DNA of 64,000 nt. Source: Marsupella aquatica. Taxonomy: Eukaryota; Marchantiophyta. Where the stretch lies: contig OZ316899.1 of assembly GCA_973895155.1 (NCBI GenBank), positions 13,826,001 through 13,890,000 on the forward strand, read 5' to 3'. The notes under the pieces were generated by a model. The model worked only from the letters and a program-made list of their open reading frames with translations. It did not search any database and was not told where the DNA came from. The translations under genes and the position numbers were made by a program. This document shows, one piece after another, positions 12,216 to 24,766 of the stretch (within the stretch, counting starts at the first letter, position 1; each line of letters starts with the position of its first letter).

Positions 12216-12504
12216 TAGTTTCGTGTTCTTCTTGCCACTAGTGCCCGAAAAAGACAGTCGTGCCATGAAAATACAAAGTAAATCAATCCCTGCACCATTC
12301 TTCAAACGTCATTGCTTTGGGAGCCCGGATAGCACTGCGGCCTTCTTCCCGTACTCCCCTCGCATCAACTCTGCCCACCCTCCCTCCTTGTCGTTTAGGG
12401 TTTATTATAGGGTCCCCTTACCCTTGCGTTATTCCTCGTGGCTCCCTCCCACGACCCCCAATACACCAAGGGATCAACTGCCATCCTCCAAATGCCAACT
12501 CACG

Positions 12505-12588
12505 TTTATGGTTCAGGGTTCACTGTTTACGGTTCAGGGTTTACCGTTTACAGTTCAGGGTTTACCGTTTATGGTTCAGTGTTTACCC
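12505..12588 (+). repeat. Telomere-variant array, 12 heptamers
   Basis: 84 bp in perfect 7-bp register with the same TTTAYGG / TTCAGGG / TTTACCG cycle as the array at 12111, with single-base variants (TTCACTG, TTCAGTG). Confidence 0.9.
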
Positions 12589-14635
12589 TAGTTTCGTGTT
12601 CTTCTTGCCACGAGTGCCCAAAAAAGACAGTCGTGCCATGAAAATACAAAGTAAATCGATCCCCGCACCATTCTTCAAACGTGACTGCTTCGGGATCCCG
12701 GATAGCACTACGGCCGTCTTCCCGTACTCCCCTCACATCAACTCTGCCCACCCTGCCATCTATCGCGTAGAGCCTCTCCATACGGGCCACTGTGGACTGC
12801 CTCACCTCGCCTCTCCTGGAACTTCACTCACGGGATTCACCTCTTTCTGGCCAATTCCGTAACACTCACTCATTTCCCCGCCATCCAATTTTGCGACACC
12901 CGATTCCTGGCTTTACAGCAACCAGGACGTGTGACCCTAGACCCTCAACCCACGTTCACTCCATGGGCACAGCACTCGCCTTAGAGAACACGGACGCCCT
13001 CCACAAAACTATACTAGCACCACTACTGTAGTAGGCCCACCTTGCCTTCTTCCACCTCCCCGCTGCACGACTATCGCATAGAGCCTCTCCCTGCACCGCT
13101 GGCCAGCTCACACCCGCCCAAAAGTTTAGGGTTTATTAGGGTTGCCCAAACCTGGAATTACCTCAAACTCCATTCATGGTAGAAAACCAGGGCACCCCTC
13201 AGCCTTCCCTCCTGGCGGTTAGGGTTAACTTTTGTGTTTACGTGTTTAGGGGTTTTTCCCTAAAGTAACCCTTACCTTCTTCGTCGTGGCTCCCTGCCCT
13301 GGCCTTGCACACACAAAGGGATAACTCCAATCCTGCCATTCTCGAAATGTCAACTCATGATCACAACCCCGCATAGTGCAGCGATCTCATCACGAGCCCC
13401 GATGGTATCAAACCAGGGCACCACTCAGCCTTCCTTCCTGGCAGTTAGGGTTTTGTGTTTACGGGTTTAGGGGTTTTCCCTAAACCCTTCCCTTCTTCGT
13501 CGTGGCTCCCTGCCCTGGCCATGCAAGCACAAAGGGATGAACTTTGATCCTGCCATTCTTGAAATGTCAACTCATGATCACGACACCCCACATAGTGCGG
13601 CGATCCCACCGTGAGCCCTGATGGCATCAAACCCGCACACCATTCACCCTGCTAGTATCTGTCCTCTGCCTCCCAAATCAACCCTAGTTCACCGTGGCTC
13701 CATCTCTCCCGGGGCCATGCAAATGTTGTTGCCGTAAATCAATCAATCAAACAAGAACTATCAAGAAGTATAATTATACCATTTTGCAGTTGTCATCTTT
13801 GAATTTAACTAACAGAAGGGATAAAGTAGAAAACACACTTACATTTAGTGTGAACAAAACAGTGACATTGTTTTCCAAGCAAGAAAAGGGAGCTGCCAAA
13901 TGATGCACAACATACTATCACTAGCCCCTACTACAGTGCCCGTTCTTTGAACGTGAATAGTGGGGAGGTGGACAATAAAAATGTCTTTATTCAGTCTTTG
14001 AAGGTTAATTAATCCGTGGACCGTTAATTAATCCAAGGAATGTGTGTGTGATTAAGTGAAATCACTTTGAGCAAGGCGGTAACCGACGGTTTTGAGTCTC
14101 CTGATGGTGTTGGTGTGTGCCGTACAAAACAAATGCTCAAAAGATAGAGATTTATCAAAGTAACAGAAGGTTGAATGTGGAGGAATTGAGTTTTTTTACA
14201 GGTTTTGCTTACACATTGGAGAAATCATCTTTCAACCATTTTTGATTGAATGTTTGTGAGTTATATTGAGCATTACCACCACAAGACAGACTGGAGCACA
14301 ACACTCAGCTGTTGGCAAAAGAATGTTTGTCAATTCGGTGGGAAGAACACACAAAACAAACGAGCCATCACTTCACACAAAGGATTTGTAATTATTTTTA
14401 TTTAAGAAAGCTATGGTGTGAGGGAAAGACCAACAATTATTTCTTTGACATAGAGGCTGCATTTGGCGTCCACCTGTGTTCACAGTGAGCTTTAGTTGAA
14501 GACTATTTAAGAGATGCGAACAGTTCAAGCCAGGAAGCAAACATTGTGGACAAGCGATGACGACGTAATCAAAGAAATCAATTTGTAGCGGTTAAGTTTG
14601 TGACGATGACGAGATTGTGATATCTCTTAATCGAG

Positions 14636-15125
14636 AAAATATTTCCAATGAGCCTCAGATTGACAAATTTTCTCAAGTTCCATATGAACTTTTGAATTTC
14701 TTTGCCTTTTCAATGAGTGTGAGTATAAGAAATTTTGATCATGAGTTCATGAATTCTTTTAGCTTTCCAAAATTGAGTCCAACATTGACAAATTTCATGT
14801 CAGATTTTGTCACGGTACTAAAGAGATCAGGAGGTTTTCAGTCTCTTTAGCTTTCTAATGTGTGACATTGAGATTATTTGTCAAGAAATAGAGAGATCAT
14901 GTAGCTTGCCAATGAACCTAGCATTGATAGATTTTGTCAAGTATTAAGGAGATGATGAGTTTTTAATTTTACTCTAGCTTTCCAATGAGTGTGACATTGA
15001 TAAATTTTATCAAGACATTACTAAAGAGGTCACGAGTTTCTAAATCTTGATCTTGAGTTTTCCAATGAATCAAACATTGGCAGATTTTATCAAGTACTAA
15101 GGAGATTTATTATTTAGTTTTACAA
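14636..15125 (+). repeat. Degenerate AT-rich tandem repeat
   Basis: Several diverged units containing CTTTCCAATGAGTGTGACAT, then TTGATAAATTTTNTCAAG, then ACTAAGGAGAT-type sequence. Spacing is about 100-130 bp and irregular. The segment is in copy A of the duplication but missing from copy B. No coding. Confidence 0.6.
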
Positions 15126-15559
15126 TGTGAAACCAAAGGGGTTTTAATTATGTACATTTCTATCCATTGGTTTTTTCAAACTTTCAAACAATTAAAAAAT
15201 ATAAATTACTGATATATCTTTGACAAACATCAAAATGGTAACTTTGTTTTACTAAATGACATCTCTTCCTTTGTATTTTGGTTTTTTTACGTTTAATATT
15301 TACGGCATGGCGCCCAAAAAATTACATTGCTTTTGCCACAAACAGGAATGTGCATGTTTGTTATTGTTAAAAGTAGGATCATTCCTATTTGTGGCTGGTT
15401 TTGATGATGTGGTGCAACCTCATGGCAGAGAATTTGCAGGAGACCCCTAATGGGGGTCTGTAATTAAATGATAAAAAAATTAGCATGTAATCATCATCTT
15501 ACTATAAAAGCTTTTACTATAAAAGCGCAAACTAAGTCTTAAGGGCCAGGTTCTAGAGC

Positions 15560-16640
15560 GTAGGCCAGTGACCCTAGTACAAACAAAAATGATATTACTC
15601 CGAATAAAGATAAAATTGAAATGGGGGAAAAAACAAGTAGGTGACCAAAACTCGGGGGTTTCACTTCCACAAAAATGGCATATCACGTGCGACGAAGGAT
15701 AGGGTCATTTTATTGGTTCTAAGGGAAGACTTAAGAATTTTTGTAGAAGAACAATAGGATCTTTTAAATTCAATTTTGAGACTTATAAGAACATTAGGGT
15801 CTTTTTAATCCAATTTTTAGAATATTCCAAGAATATTCCAACTTTATAGGGGTTAAAAAATAATAATAAATTCTTACATTTTAGGGGCTCCGAGGCCTAA
15901 AAACGTCGCAGGCGATGGGGAGGTCCCCATATAGTGAGACCCCCGAGGACCAAAATTGGCGGAAATAGCCTAGAAACATTATTGTGCAACATTTATTTCT
16001 TTAAATCTATTTACGTTCAAGCTTGAACGGGTAATTGGTCTACTTTTAATAATCATATATAACATTGATACCATACTCTTTTCTATGCACATCCCTCTTT
16101 CTAAGTGCACATATTAACCATAAAGCCCATTTTTTAATGTAAATATAAATCATGACAAAAAGCATACATGCTTATCATTTGACATACATCATGGTCATGT
16201 GTTTTCCGGTCCACATGATGACTATGGAGTTTCTATCTAGAGGCTTCACTCTTGGCCCCAACTGTAGCTTGTAGTTGGCGCTTTATAAGAAAGATGCATT
16301 CCAGAATCAAAATACCTATATTCCCTAGAATGTCCAATTTACTAACTGATAAAAAAATAAGTTCCAAAATTACAGTTGGTGTTTTTAACACAGTCATACC
16401 CATACATACCATCAGAAATAAATGTCTGCCCAAGCTGCCCTGTATCCTGCTTGCACCGGTCCAAGATCAAAATAATTATATTCATTTTACAACTAAATTG
16501 GGAAATTGGGAATAAAGTTTGTCATTTAACTAATATAACTAAAATAGAATTTTTGGACTGTAAGATGTGGTGGCCGCTATCTCCCCGTCTCAAATTTCTT
16601 TGGAGAAAAAAAGACATTGTGTTTGGAAGCGGCGGATTAT
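15560..16640. other. AT-rich non-coding DNA shared by both duplication copies
   Basis: Matches about 24390-25150 in copy B, with internal deletions there. No gene was seen. A 16-bp element CTAGAGGCTTCACTCT near 16235 also occurs at 24767 in copy B, where it forms part of an inverted-repeat pair. Confidence 0.6.
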
Positions 16641-16644
16641 TATT

Positions 16645-17060
16645 ATTGCAGTGGCAATCGTTGCCTTGCCCGGACCCTCTCTCCGAAGGCCTCTACACTT
16701 TGAAAAGCCACAACTCACCCTCCCTCCGAGCACGGCCCTGACCACGAGCACGCCGCACGTTCGGATTTTGGGACTCCGCCTCAAGGCCCGACTCCTGCCA
16801 CCGTGCCTCAACCACGCCTCAGCAGTGCCCAGCATCCCTCGCCCCTGCCCCTTACTGTCCCTCTTTGGCCCCATGTGCTCCCCGTCGCGCCGTTGGATAT
16901 GGGTCTTTTGCAGCGGAAGAATGAATCTCTTAGATTCCAAGGCCAGAGAGAGACGAGAGAGAGACGAGAGAGAGTGCAAATCCCGGGGTTGGAGCGAAAG
17001 CTGGTCGAAGGCATTGATGAGTATGGGGTTTGTAGTATGAAGGTCTACTGTGCTTGCGGT
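16645..17060. other. GC-rich island unique to copy A
   Basis: A sharply GC-rich stretch inside AT-rich DNA, ending in a GA-rich run (GAGAGAGACGAGAGAGAG near 16947). It is absent from copy B, where other sequence takes its place. Open frames exist on both strands (plus 16567-17040, minus 16590-17084) but neither shows family features, and both follow from GC richness. It could be a captured gene fragment or promoter-type DNA; undecided. Confidence 0.35.
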
Positions 17061-17819
17061 TCTAGATAGGAGAGCGGTAGTCACAAACTTTCAATGCAAT
17101 CTACTTCTATAATATGCAATGCCGCCAAAATGTTATTTTGTTTGCTTACAAAATTGAAAATAGAGGGTATCAACCTGAGCCATCAGATTCCTTTTAAAAA
17201 TTTTGTGTACTCTTATATTGATTGACCAGGACTGTCAAGTGATATACTTCTCATTATTAATAGTAGAATACAGAATACATGACATGATTCTTATGTGACA
17301 TCATCCAAAATGTGATGATTCTACTTTATGTGACACCATTTTAAATGTTGCTTTTTCTTTTATTAAAGTACACACAAAGGAAGGAGAAACTTTTGGATTT
17401 TTTATAGAGTATATAATTATGAAACTTTAAAAAGAAGCGAAATGATGAATTTGCTTTTAATTCCCTTTTTTTCTTCTCTTTATTTAATTTTGCATTTTTT
17501 TGGTTTATTCAATGGTGCCAAAGGTAAGAAGAGGGGGGGAATGGAGTGGCAAGGGAGTGAATAAATAGGAAAAGGGGCAGAGAAAAATTAAAATGCTCCC
17601 CTCCCAATACCATTGTGCGACCACACCTTGACCCCGCAAAGCCCCAAGGGGCCATCACCTCTGTTGCACTCCCTCTCACCCTCCCACATCCTTGCTCTCC
17701 TCAACAACATAGCTATCACAACAGTGACAACATGGTCGCAATAGCATTTGAGATGTTTAAACAACTTTCTTGTCTTACTTGCATTTCTTTGCATTGTCTA
17801 CATTTCTTTGGCGGATGAC

Positions 17820-18260
17820 ATTTCTTTGTCTCGCCTCAACATTTTTGCCTCACAACAACATCTTTCCCTCACTTCAACATCAGTCTAAACTTGCCTCACC
17901 TCAACAATTTTGCCTTGCCTTGACATGGCTGCAATGACACATCACATGCCTCAATGTATACCTTGCAAAGCCTATATTTTCTTGCTTCAGCTTGACTTCT
18001 TTGCCTTGCCTCAACATCTTTTTGCATCTTGACATCTTTTCTTGCCTCAACATCTTTGTTTGCCTCAATATTTTTGCTTGCCTCAACATCTTTTTTTTAC
18101 TCAATGTCTTTGCCCTCCTTTGACATCTCTTTTTCTCTCCTAAACCCATATTTTTCTCACCTCGACATCGTTTTCTCATCTCAACATCTTTTTCTCACCT
18201 TGATATCTTTTTCTCACCTCAACATCTTTTGTGCAACGCACAGGCATTGGGCTAGTCCTA
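17820..18260 (+). repeat. Pyrimidine-rich CATCTT repeats ending in a Helitron-like 3' end
   Basis: Degenerate repeats of the form CCTCAACATCTTTTTG. The reverse complement gives false ORFs of the KKMLRQAK type. The tract ends in GTGCAACGCAC (18231-18241) followed by CTAG at 18252-18255 and a T, the order expected at a Helitron 3' end (small hairpin, then CTRR, then T). The GTGC/GCAC stem is only 4 bp with an AAC loop, so the call is tentative. Confidence 0.45.
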
Positions 18261-19149
18261 AACTATAATACAAGGTTGCGCCTTTTTTTGAAGTGGTCGT
18301 CATTCAAATTTGCAGTGTCCAAAAAACATTAATCATGTCAAAAAGAAGGAATAAAGGCTATATTAAATTTAGTGTGCACCAAAAAAGTAATAAGTTTAGG
18401 GGAATCAAACAAGAGGGGAATCAAACGGGACACACAAAGGAGTGAGCCAATGGGACACACAAAACAAGGGAGCGGATGCACATGCATGAGTATTAAGCAG
18501 GTTCCTGATCCATACACAAGAAATACAAAAATACATAATGTATGTGATACTATATATTATTGCAAGTATTACAATATTGCATAAAATAATAATGGTAGTA
18601 ATTTAATTAAAATAGGGTTAATTAAACACAATAGGTTAGATGATAGGGAGAATGTCAAAAGCTATAATAAAATGTTGTTTTTTTATAGCATGGTAGTCAT
18701 TCAAATTTGCAATATCCCAAACATGAAAAACATGAAAGAATCTAATTAACCAACGAGAAGGAATAAAACCAAAAAAATCAATATTTTGAATGAAAATGGA
18801 GAGCAATGTTTCCAAACAAAAAATGAATCCAATAGTACAAAGAAAATAGGGAGGGTCTCTAGCAATGCAGGAGTATGAATGAGACCTCTCTTTACCATGT
18901 ACCACTATAATCCTGATCCTGTCCCTTTACAAACAAACAAAAAGTGAATCAATCTTGAATGTTCATCAAAACATAATTGTTTCCACACTGTCAAATCTAT
19001 CCATACACCCCTTTTAAAAATGCCCAAGCTGCCCTTTAACCTTCCCATACCTGCCACAATGAAAAAAATAATCAATTTTTAAATAAATCTATTCATATAT
19101 AAATAATTCTATGTTTTTGAAATAATTTTGAATATAAATAAAATATATA
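18261..19149. other. AT-rich intergenic DNA
   Basis: No gene or structured repeat was recognised. It matches about 28060-28820 in copy B. Confidence 0.6.
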
Positions 19150-20155
19150 TAACATATTTTCTCATCTTGACATCTTTTCTTCATATGAAGATCTTCTCAC
19201 CGCAAGATCTTTGCTCATCTTGACATATTTTCCTCACCTCAAGATCTTTTCTCACCTCGACATATGTCTTTTTTCTCCTTTACATGTTTTCTCATCTCGC
19301 CATCTTTTCTCTCCTTGACATATTTTTCTCACCTCAGAATGTTTTTCTCTAATTGACGTATTTTTCTCATCTTGCCATCTTTTCTCTCCTTGACATATTT
19401 TTCTCAGCTCGAAATGTTTTCTCTCATCGACATTTTTTTTCACCTTGAGATATTTTCTCACCTTAACATGCATCATTTGTGCAATGCATAGGTATCAGGC
19501 CCAAGATGTACTTAACAACATCTTTTACTTCACAACATCTTTGACTAATGACATACTTTATCTATTGACCATTTTGTACTTAACAACATCTTAATACTTA
19601 ACGACATCTTTGGCATAACAACATCATTGGCGACATGACATCTATTTACTTGACAATTGTTTTTTACTTGATGACCTTTTGGGCAACATGCCATCTTTGG
19701 TAAAATGACTTCTTTTTCTTAACAACATCGTTTTACTTCATGACATCTTTCACATAAGAATATCATTCTTGGGAAACACAACATATTTTTCTCTTAACAG
19801 CATTTTGGGTGTCACAACACTTTTCTCTTAGCTACATCTTGGGGGACACAACATCTTGGGGGACACGATATGATCTTTTTTCTTAACGATATCTTGGGCG
19901 CCACGACATGTTTATTTTAACGACATTTGGGCAACATATTTTTTCTTAACGACATCTTTTGTGCAACGCACGGGTATTTTCCCTCAATGATGTTGTTGCC
20001 GACATGACATCATTTTTCTCAACATCATCTTGGCCTACAAGAAATCTTTTCTCTCAACGCCCTATTGGCCAACTCGACATCTTTTTTTCTCAATGACATC
20101 TTGGCTGCACAACTTCTTTTGTGCAACGCACGGGTTTTGAGCTAGATTCTAGTAA
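19150..20155 (+). repeat. Second CATCTT-type tract with GTGCAACGCAC repeats
   Basis: Degenerate pyrimidine-rich repeats (CTCATCTTGACATCTTTTC, AACGACATCTTGGG). GTGCAACGCAC or a one-base variant occurs at 19479, 19961 and 20121. The last is followed by CTAG at 20142-20145 and CTAGT at 20149-20153. Several nested or tandem Helitron-type 3' ends would explain this. Confidence 0.45.
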
Positions 20156-21365
20156 TAATTATAATCATACCACGCCCACCGACAAGGGAGGGAGCAACAA
20201 GCCCGCCTCCCCACCACGGCGCCACACACTTGAGGAGGGAGGGAGCGGCTTTTAATAAAATTATATTTTATTATTAGGGTGGGAGAGGTCACCCCACCCG
20301 GCGGCCCTGTGCGGCTGTGCTGACGACCGTGAGCTGCCCCATGCGACCCCTATGAAGGAGGTAGTGACAACCAAGGAAGAGAGCAAGGAGACTGAGAGTC
20401 AGCACCAATGGAGACGCGATCCGCGACAAAGGAGCCATGATGGAGAGACGATCAACGACAAAGGAGCAACAAGGGAGAGGGAAGCAAAGACATCCCCCCG
20501 TACACAGACCCAAAACCCTACAAACCGACTTCCTGAGACGATCCACACTCCCTGGAGTTATTGGGGTGCAAATAGGCCCCGGGGTCCCATCCCTAAAACC
20601 CCTCTTTGGCCGGGTTCCGACTCCCTGACTTGGTTGTACTTCCCACCCGATTTAAGAACTCAAACACGCATGGGTTGTGGTTCAAGTAGTATATATGAGG
20701 GGACCACCCACTCTCAAACATCGAAGGTGACATGGTGTTGGAGAGTAATAAAGAAGGAAGTCCATTCGCCCCCATCCTCAAAACGTCAACTCATCAGGAG
20801 CCCGGATAGTGCAGCAGCCTCAGTTGCGAACTCTCATGGCATCATACCGTGGCACCATTCACCCTACTGGTATCCGTTCTTTGGCTCCCAACTGAACCCA
20901 TGCCCTGCTCAACACCACACACCCCCTGGTTTTCAGGCGGGTTTCTCTAGAGTCTTTGAGCAGACACCCTCAACTCTGTCCACTAACTGAAAAACAGCAA
21001 CCGTACACCTTAAACCTAAGCGGACTTTGTCCCTAAATTTAATTTTGACCCGGGCTATGTGGCTCTCGTGTAGAGCCTTTGTTCTGTGCGGCCCGGTAGT
21101 TACGGACTGATCCAAATAATTGCAAAATGCAGTTATTTTTGTTTGGTGGTTTCAGTCCGAAGAGCACGGTGCACCAAAATGCCACCAGTGCACTCGTGGT
21201 GAGAAGCAGCTTATCCACTCGGCCAGGCAATGCAACCAAGCAGAGCAACTTTGCCATGCCGGCGTTTATAATCACCCACGCCATCCACCGACAAAACAAT
21301 GATTAAAGTGTTTGTAGCATCAACTATGCCAATAAGGTCAGTTACCAGTCCAGCATTGGCGTCAG
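20156..21365. other. End of copy A; no confident gene
   Basis: A GC-richer segment (20280-20990) has a 212-codon open frame on the plus strand that is partly kept in copy B (30024-30628). The two frames differ by indels and stops, and no domain is visible. The final 250 bp hold a short frame with CHQCTRGEKQ that is similar in both copies. I do not call a gene. Confidence 0.4.
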
Positions 21366-22063
21366 CAGGAGACGCACAACACCACACACCGACCCGGGTA
21401 CTCAGGTACCTGCAGAACCACAAGACAATGAACACCCTAAAACCACCTTCATGTACACACCCGGTGAGTGGTGCAAAAGGGCTGTTTTCATGGCAGATAA
21501 CCCACCAATCCTTGCCCGTTGTTCATGAATGCGCAGTCCATGTAAGACGGTGCCAATAAGCTCAGTTATGGGTCAACTGCGTTAGTGAAATGCTGCAAGA
21601 TGCATTTGAAGGGCAAAAAGAGGGGAGGCAATTGGTATTCAACAACAACTTGGAGATGAGTTTAGAGATTGCAAACCCCGCGTGCGTTATGTGGCCCTAT
21701 ATATACATTTTCGTGCAGCCCAGCGATCGCAATGCCCGGTCTTTGCGGTCTTTTTCATGCTCTTTTTGCCACGAGTGCCCAAAAAAGACCGTCCCGCCAT
21801 GAAAATACAAAGGAACCAACATTACAAAGCAAGTCGATCCCCACGCCATTCTTCAAAAGTCACTGCTTCAGGAGCCCGGATAGCACTGCGGCCTTCTTCC
21901 CATACTCCCCTTGCATCAACTCTGCCCACCCTCCCTCCCCGTCATTTAGGGTTTATTTTAGGGTTCCCTTACCCCTGCGTTGTTCCTCGTGGCTCCCTCC
22001 CACGGCCCCCAATACACCAAGGGATCAACTAGAATCCTGTCATCCTCCAAATGCCAACTCACG

Positions 22064-22126
22064 TTTACGGTTTGGGGTTTACCGTTTCCGGTTCAGGGTT
22101 TACCGTTTATGGTTTAGGGTTTACCC
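22064..22126 (+). repeat. Telomere-variant array, 9 heptamers
   Basis: 63 bp in exact 7-bp register, starting TTTACGG TTTGGGG TTTACCG and ending TTTAGGG TTTACCC. Confidence 0.85.
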
Positions 22127-22422
22127 TAGTTTTGTGTTCTTCTTGCCCCGAACGCCCGAAAAAGACAGTCGTGCCATGAAAATACAAAGTAAATCAATCC
22201 CCGCACCATTCTTCAAACGTCACTGCTTCGGGAGCCCAGATAGCACTACGGCCTTCTTCCCATACTCCCCTCGCATCAACTCTGCCCACCCTCCCTCCCC
22301 GTCGTTTAGGGTTTATTTTAGGGTTCCCTTACCCAGCATTGTTCCTCGTGGCTCCCTCCCACGGCCCCCAATACACCAAGGGATCAACTACAATCCTGTC
22401 ATCCTCCAAATGCCAACTCACG

Positions 22423-22465
22423 TTTACGGTTCAGGGTTTACCTTTTTACGGTTTAGGGTTTACCC
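22423..22465 (+). repeat. Telomere-variant array, shortened
   Basis: Starts TTTACGG TTCAGGG and ends TTTAGGG TTTACCC, with a one-base slip in the middle, so the 7-bp register is kept only on each side. Confidence 0.75.
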
Positions 22466-22749
22466 TAGTTTTGTGTTCTTCTTGCCCCAAATGCCCAAAA
22501 AAGACAGTCATGCCATGAAAATACAAAGTAAATCAATCCCCGCACCATTCTTCAAACGTCATTGCTTCGGGAGCCCGGATAGCACTGCGGCCGTCTTCCC
22601 ATACTCCCCTCGCATCCCTCCCTCCCCATCGATTATAGTTTATTGTAGGGTTCCCTTACCCTGCGTTGTTCCTTGTGGCTCACTCCCACGGCCCCCAATA
22701 CACCAAGGTATCAACTTCAATCCTGTCATCCTCCAAATGCCAACTCATA

Positions 22750-22812
22750 TTTACGATTCGGGGTTTTCCGTTTACAATTCAGGGTTTACCGTTTACGGTT
22801 CATGGTTTACCC
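22750..22812 (+). repeat. Telomere-variant array, 9 heptamers
   Basis: 63 bp in exact 7-bp register with more diverged units (TTTACGA, TTCGGGG, TTTTCCG, TTTACAA, TTCATGG). Confidence 0.8.
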
Positions 22813-24766
22813 TAGTTTCGTGTTCCCCTTGCCACAAACGCTCAAAAAAGACAGTTGTGCCATGAAAATACAAAGTAAATCAATCCCCACACCATTCTTC
22901 AAATGTCATTGCTTCGGGAGCCCGGATAGCACTGTGGCCGTCTTCCCGTACTCCCCTCGCACCAACTCTGCCTACCCTGCCATCTATCGCGTAGAGCCTC
23001 TCCATACGCTGCGACCACTGTGGACTGCCTCTCCTGGAACTTCACTCACGGGATTCACCTCTTTCTGGCCAATTCCTTAACACTCAATCATTTCCCCGCC
23101 ATCTAATTTTGCGACACCCAATTCCTGGCTTTACACCAACCAGGACGCGTGACCCTACACCCTCAACCCACATTCACTCCATGGGCACAGCACTCGCCTT
23201 AGAGAACACGAACGCCCTCCACAAAACTATACTAGCACCACTACTTTACTAGTCCCACCTTTGCCTTCTTCCACCTCCCCGTTGCACGACTATAGCATAG
23301 AGCCTCTCCTTGTGCGGCTGGCCAGCGCACACCCGCCCAAAGTTTAGGGTTTATTAGGGTTGCCCGGCTGGAATTGCCTCAAACTCCATTCATGGCAGAA
23401 AACCAGGGCACCCCTCAGCCTTCCCTCCCGGCGGTTAGGGTTTTGTGTTTACGTGTTTAGGGGTTTTCCTTAAGCCCTTGCCTTCTTCCACTCCTCGCTG
23501 CACGACTATTGCGTAGAGCCTCTCCCTGTGCGGCTGGCCAGCACACACCCGCCCGGATTTTAGGGTTTATTAGGGTTGCCCGAACCTGGAATTACCTCAA
23601 ACTCCATTCATGGCAGAAAACCAGGGCACCCCTCAGCCTTCCCGGCGGTTAGGGTTTTGTGTTTACGTGTTTAGGGGTTTTCCCTAAATCCTTACCTTCT
23701 TCGTCATGACTCCCTGCCCCGGCCTCGCACACACAAAGGGATAACTCCAATCCTGCCATTCTTGAAATGTCAACTCATGATCAGAACCCCGCATAGTGCA
23801 GCAATCTCATCACGAGCCCTGATGGTATCAAACCAGGGCACCACTCAGCCTTCCCTCCTGGCAGTTAGGGTTTTGTGTTTATGGGTTAAGGGGTGGGTTA
23901 AGGGGTTTTCCCTAAACCCTTCCCTTCTTCGTTGTGGCTCCCTGCCACGCCATATAAAACACAAAGGGATGAACTCTGATCCTGCCATTCTCGAAATGTG
24001 AACTCATGATCACGACACCCCACATAGTGCGGCGATCCCACCGCGAGCCCTGATGGCATCAAACCCGCGCACCATTCACCCTGCTAGTATCCGTCCTCTG
24101 CCTCCCAAATCAACCCTAGTTCACCATGGCTCCATCTCTCCCAGGGCCCTGCAAATGTTGTTGCCGGCAATCAATCAAACAAGAACTATCAAGAAGTATA
24201 ATACCATTTTGCAGTTGTCATCTTTGGATGGAACTAACAGAAGGGATAAACCAGAAAACACACTTACATTTAGTGTGACCAAACAGTGACATTGTTTTCC
24301 AAGCAAGAAAAGGGAGCTGCCAAATGATGCACAACATACTATCACTAGCCCCTACTACAGTGCCCGTTCTTTGAACATGAATAGCGTAGGCCCGTGACCC
24401 CAGTACAAATAAAAATGATATTACTCCGAATAAAGATAAAACTGAAATGGGGGGGGGGGAACAAGTACGTGACCAAAATTGGCGGAAATAGCCTAGAAAC
24501 ATTATTGTGCAACATTTATTTCTTTAAATCTGTTTACGTTCAAGCTTGAACGGGTAATTGGTCTACTTTTAATAATCATATATAACATTGATACCATACT
24601 CTTTTCTATGCACATCCCTCTTTCTAGGTGCACATATGTTATGGTGGCCATAAAGCCCATTTTTTAATGTAAATATAAATCATGACAAAAAGCATACATG
24701 CTTATCATTTGACATACATCATGGTCTTGAGTTTTCCGGTCCACATGATGACTATGGAGTTGCTGT

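Larger units (their letters stand above)
11810..12770 (+). repeat. Composite satellite block 1
   Basis: About three head-to-tail modules of roughly 360-410 bp. Each runs from a GTGCCCGAAAAAGA-type start, through GCCATGAAAATACAAAG and GGGAGCCCGGATAGCAC, to CCAATACACCAAGGGATCAACT, then a telomere-variant heptamer array. Long ORFs run across these modules in several frames, but they follow the repeat, so I do not call genes. The flank to 13930 holds further GGTTAGGGTTTTGTGTTTACG-type DNA. Confidence 0.85.
11756..21365. repeat. Segmental duplication, copy A
   Basis: Collinear with 21695-31046. Landmarks appear in the same order in both copies: GCAGCCCAGCGATCGCAATGCC, the composite satellite, the ATCAATCAAACAAGAACTATC segment, the GGCGGAAATAGCCTAGAAAC segment, the pyrimidine-rich tracts, the GTGCAACGCAC repeats, and a final segment ending GGTCAGTTACC. 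Copy A has extra DNA at about 13950-15560 and 16645-17400 that copy B lacks. The copies are adjacent and in direct orientation, separated by about 330 bp. Confidence 0.85.
21740..22985 (+). repeat. Composite satellite block 2
   Basis: About four modules of the satellite at 11810-12770, with module starts near 21770, 22138, 22470 and 22822. Three contain telomere-variant arrays. The last module passes into the same GCCATCTATCGCGTAGAGCC flank as block 1. The long ORF at 21669-22865 is a by-product of the repeat. Confidence 0.85.

Noticed and set aside
16567-17084. Overlapping ORFs of 157 and 164 codons on opposite strands
   Set aside because: Both are open because the segment is GC-rich; no recognisable domain or splice structure favours either.
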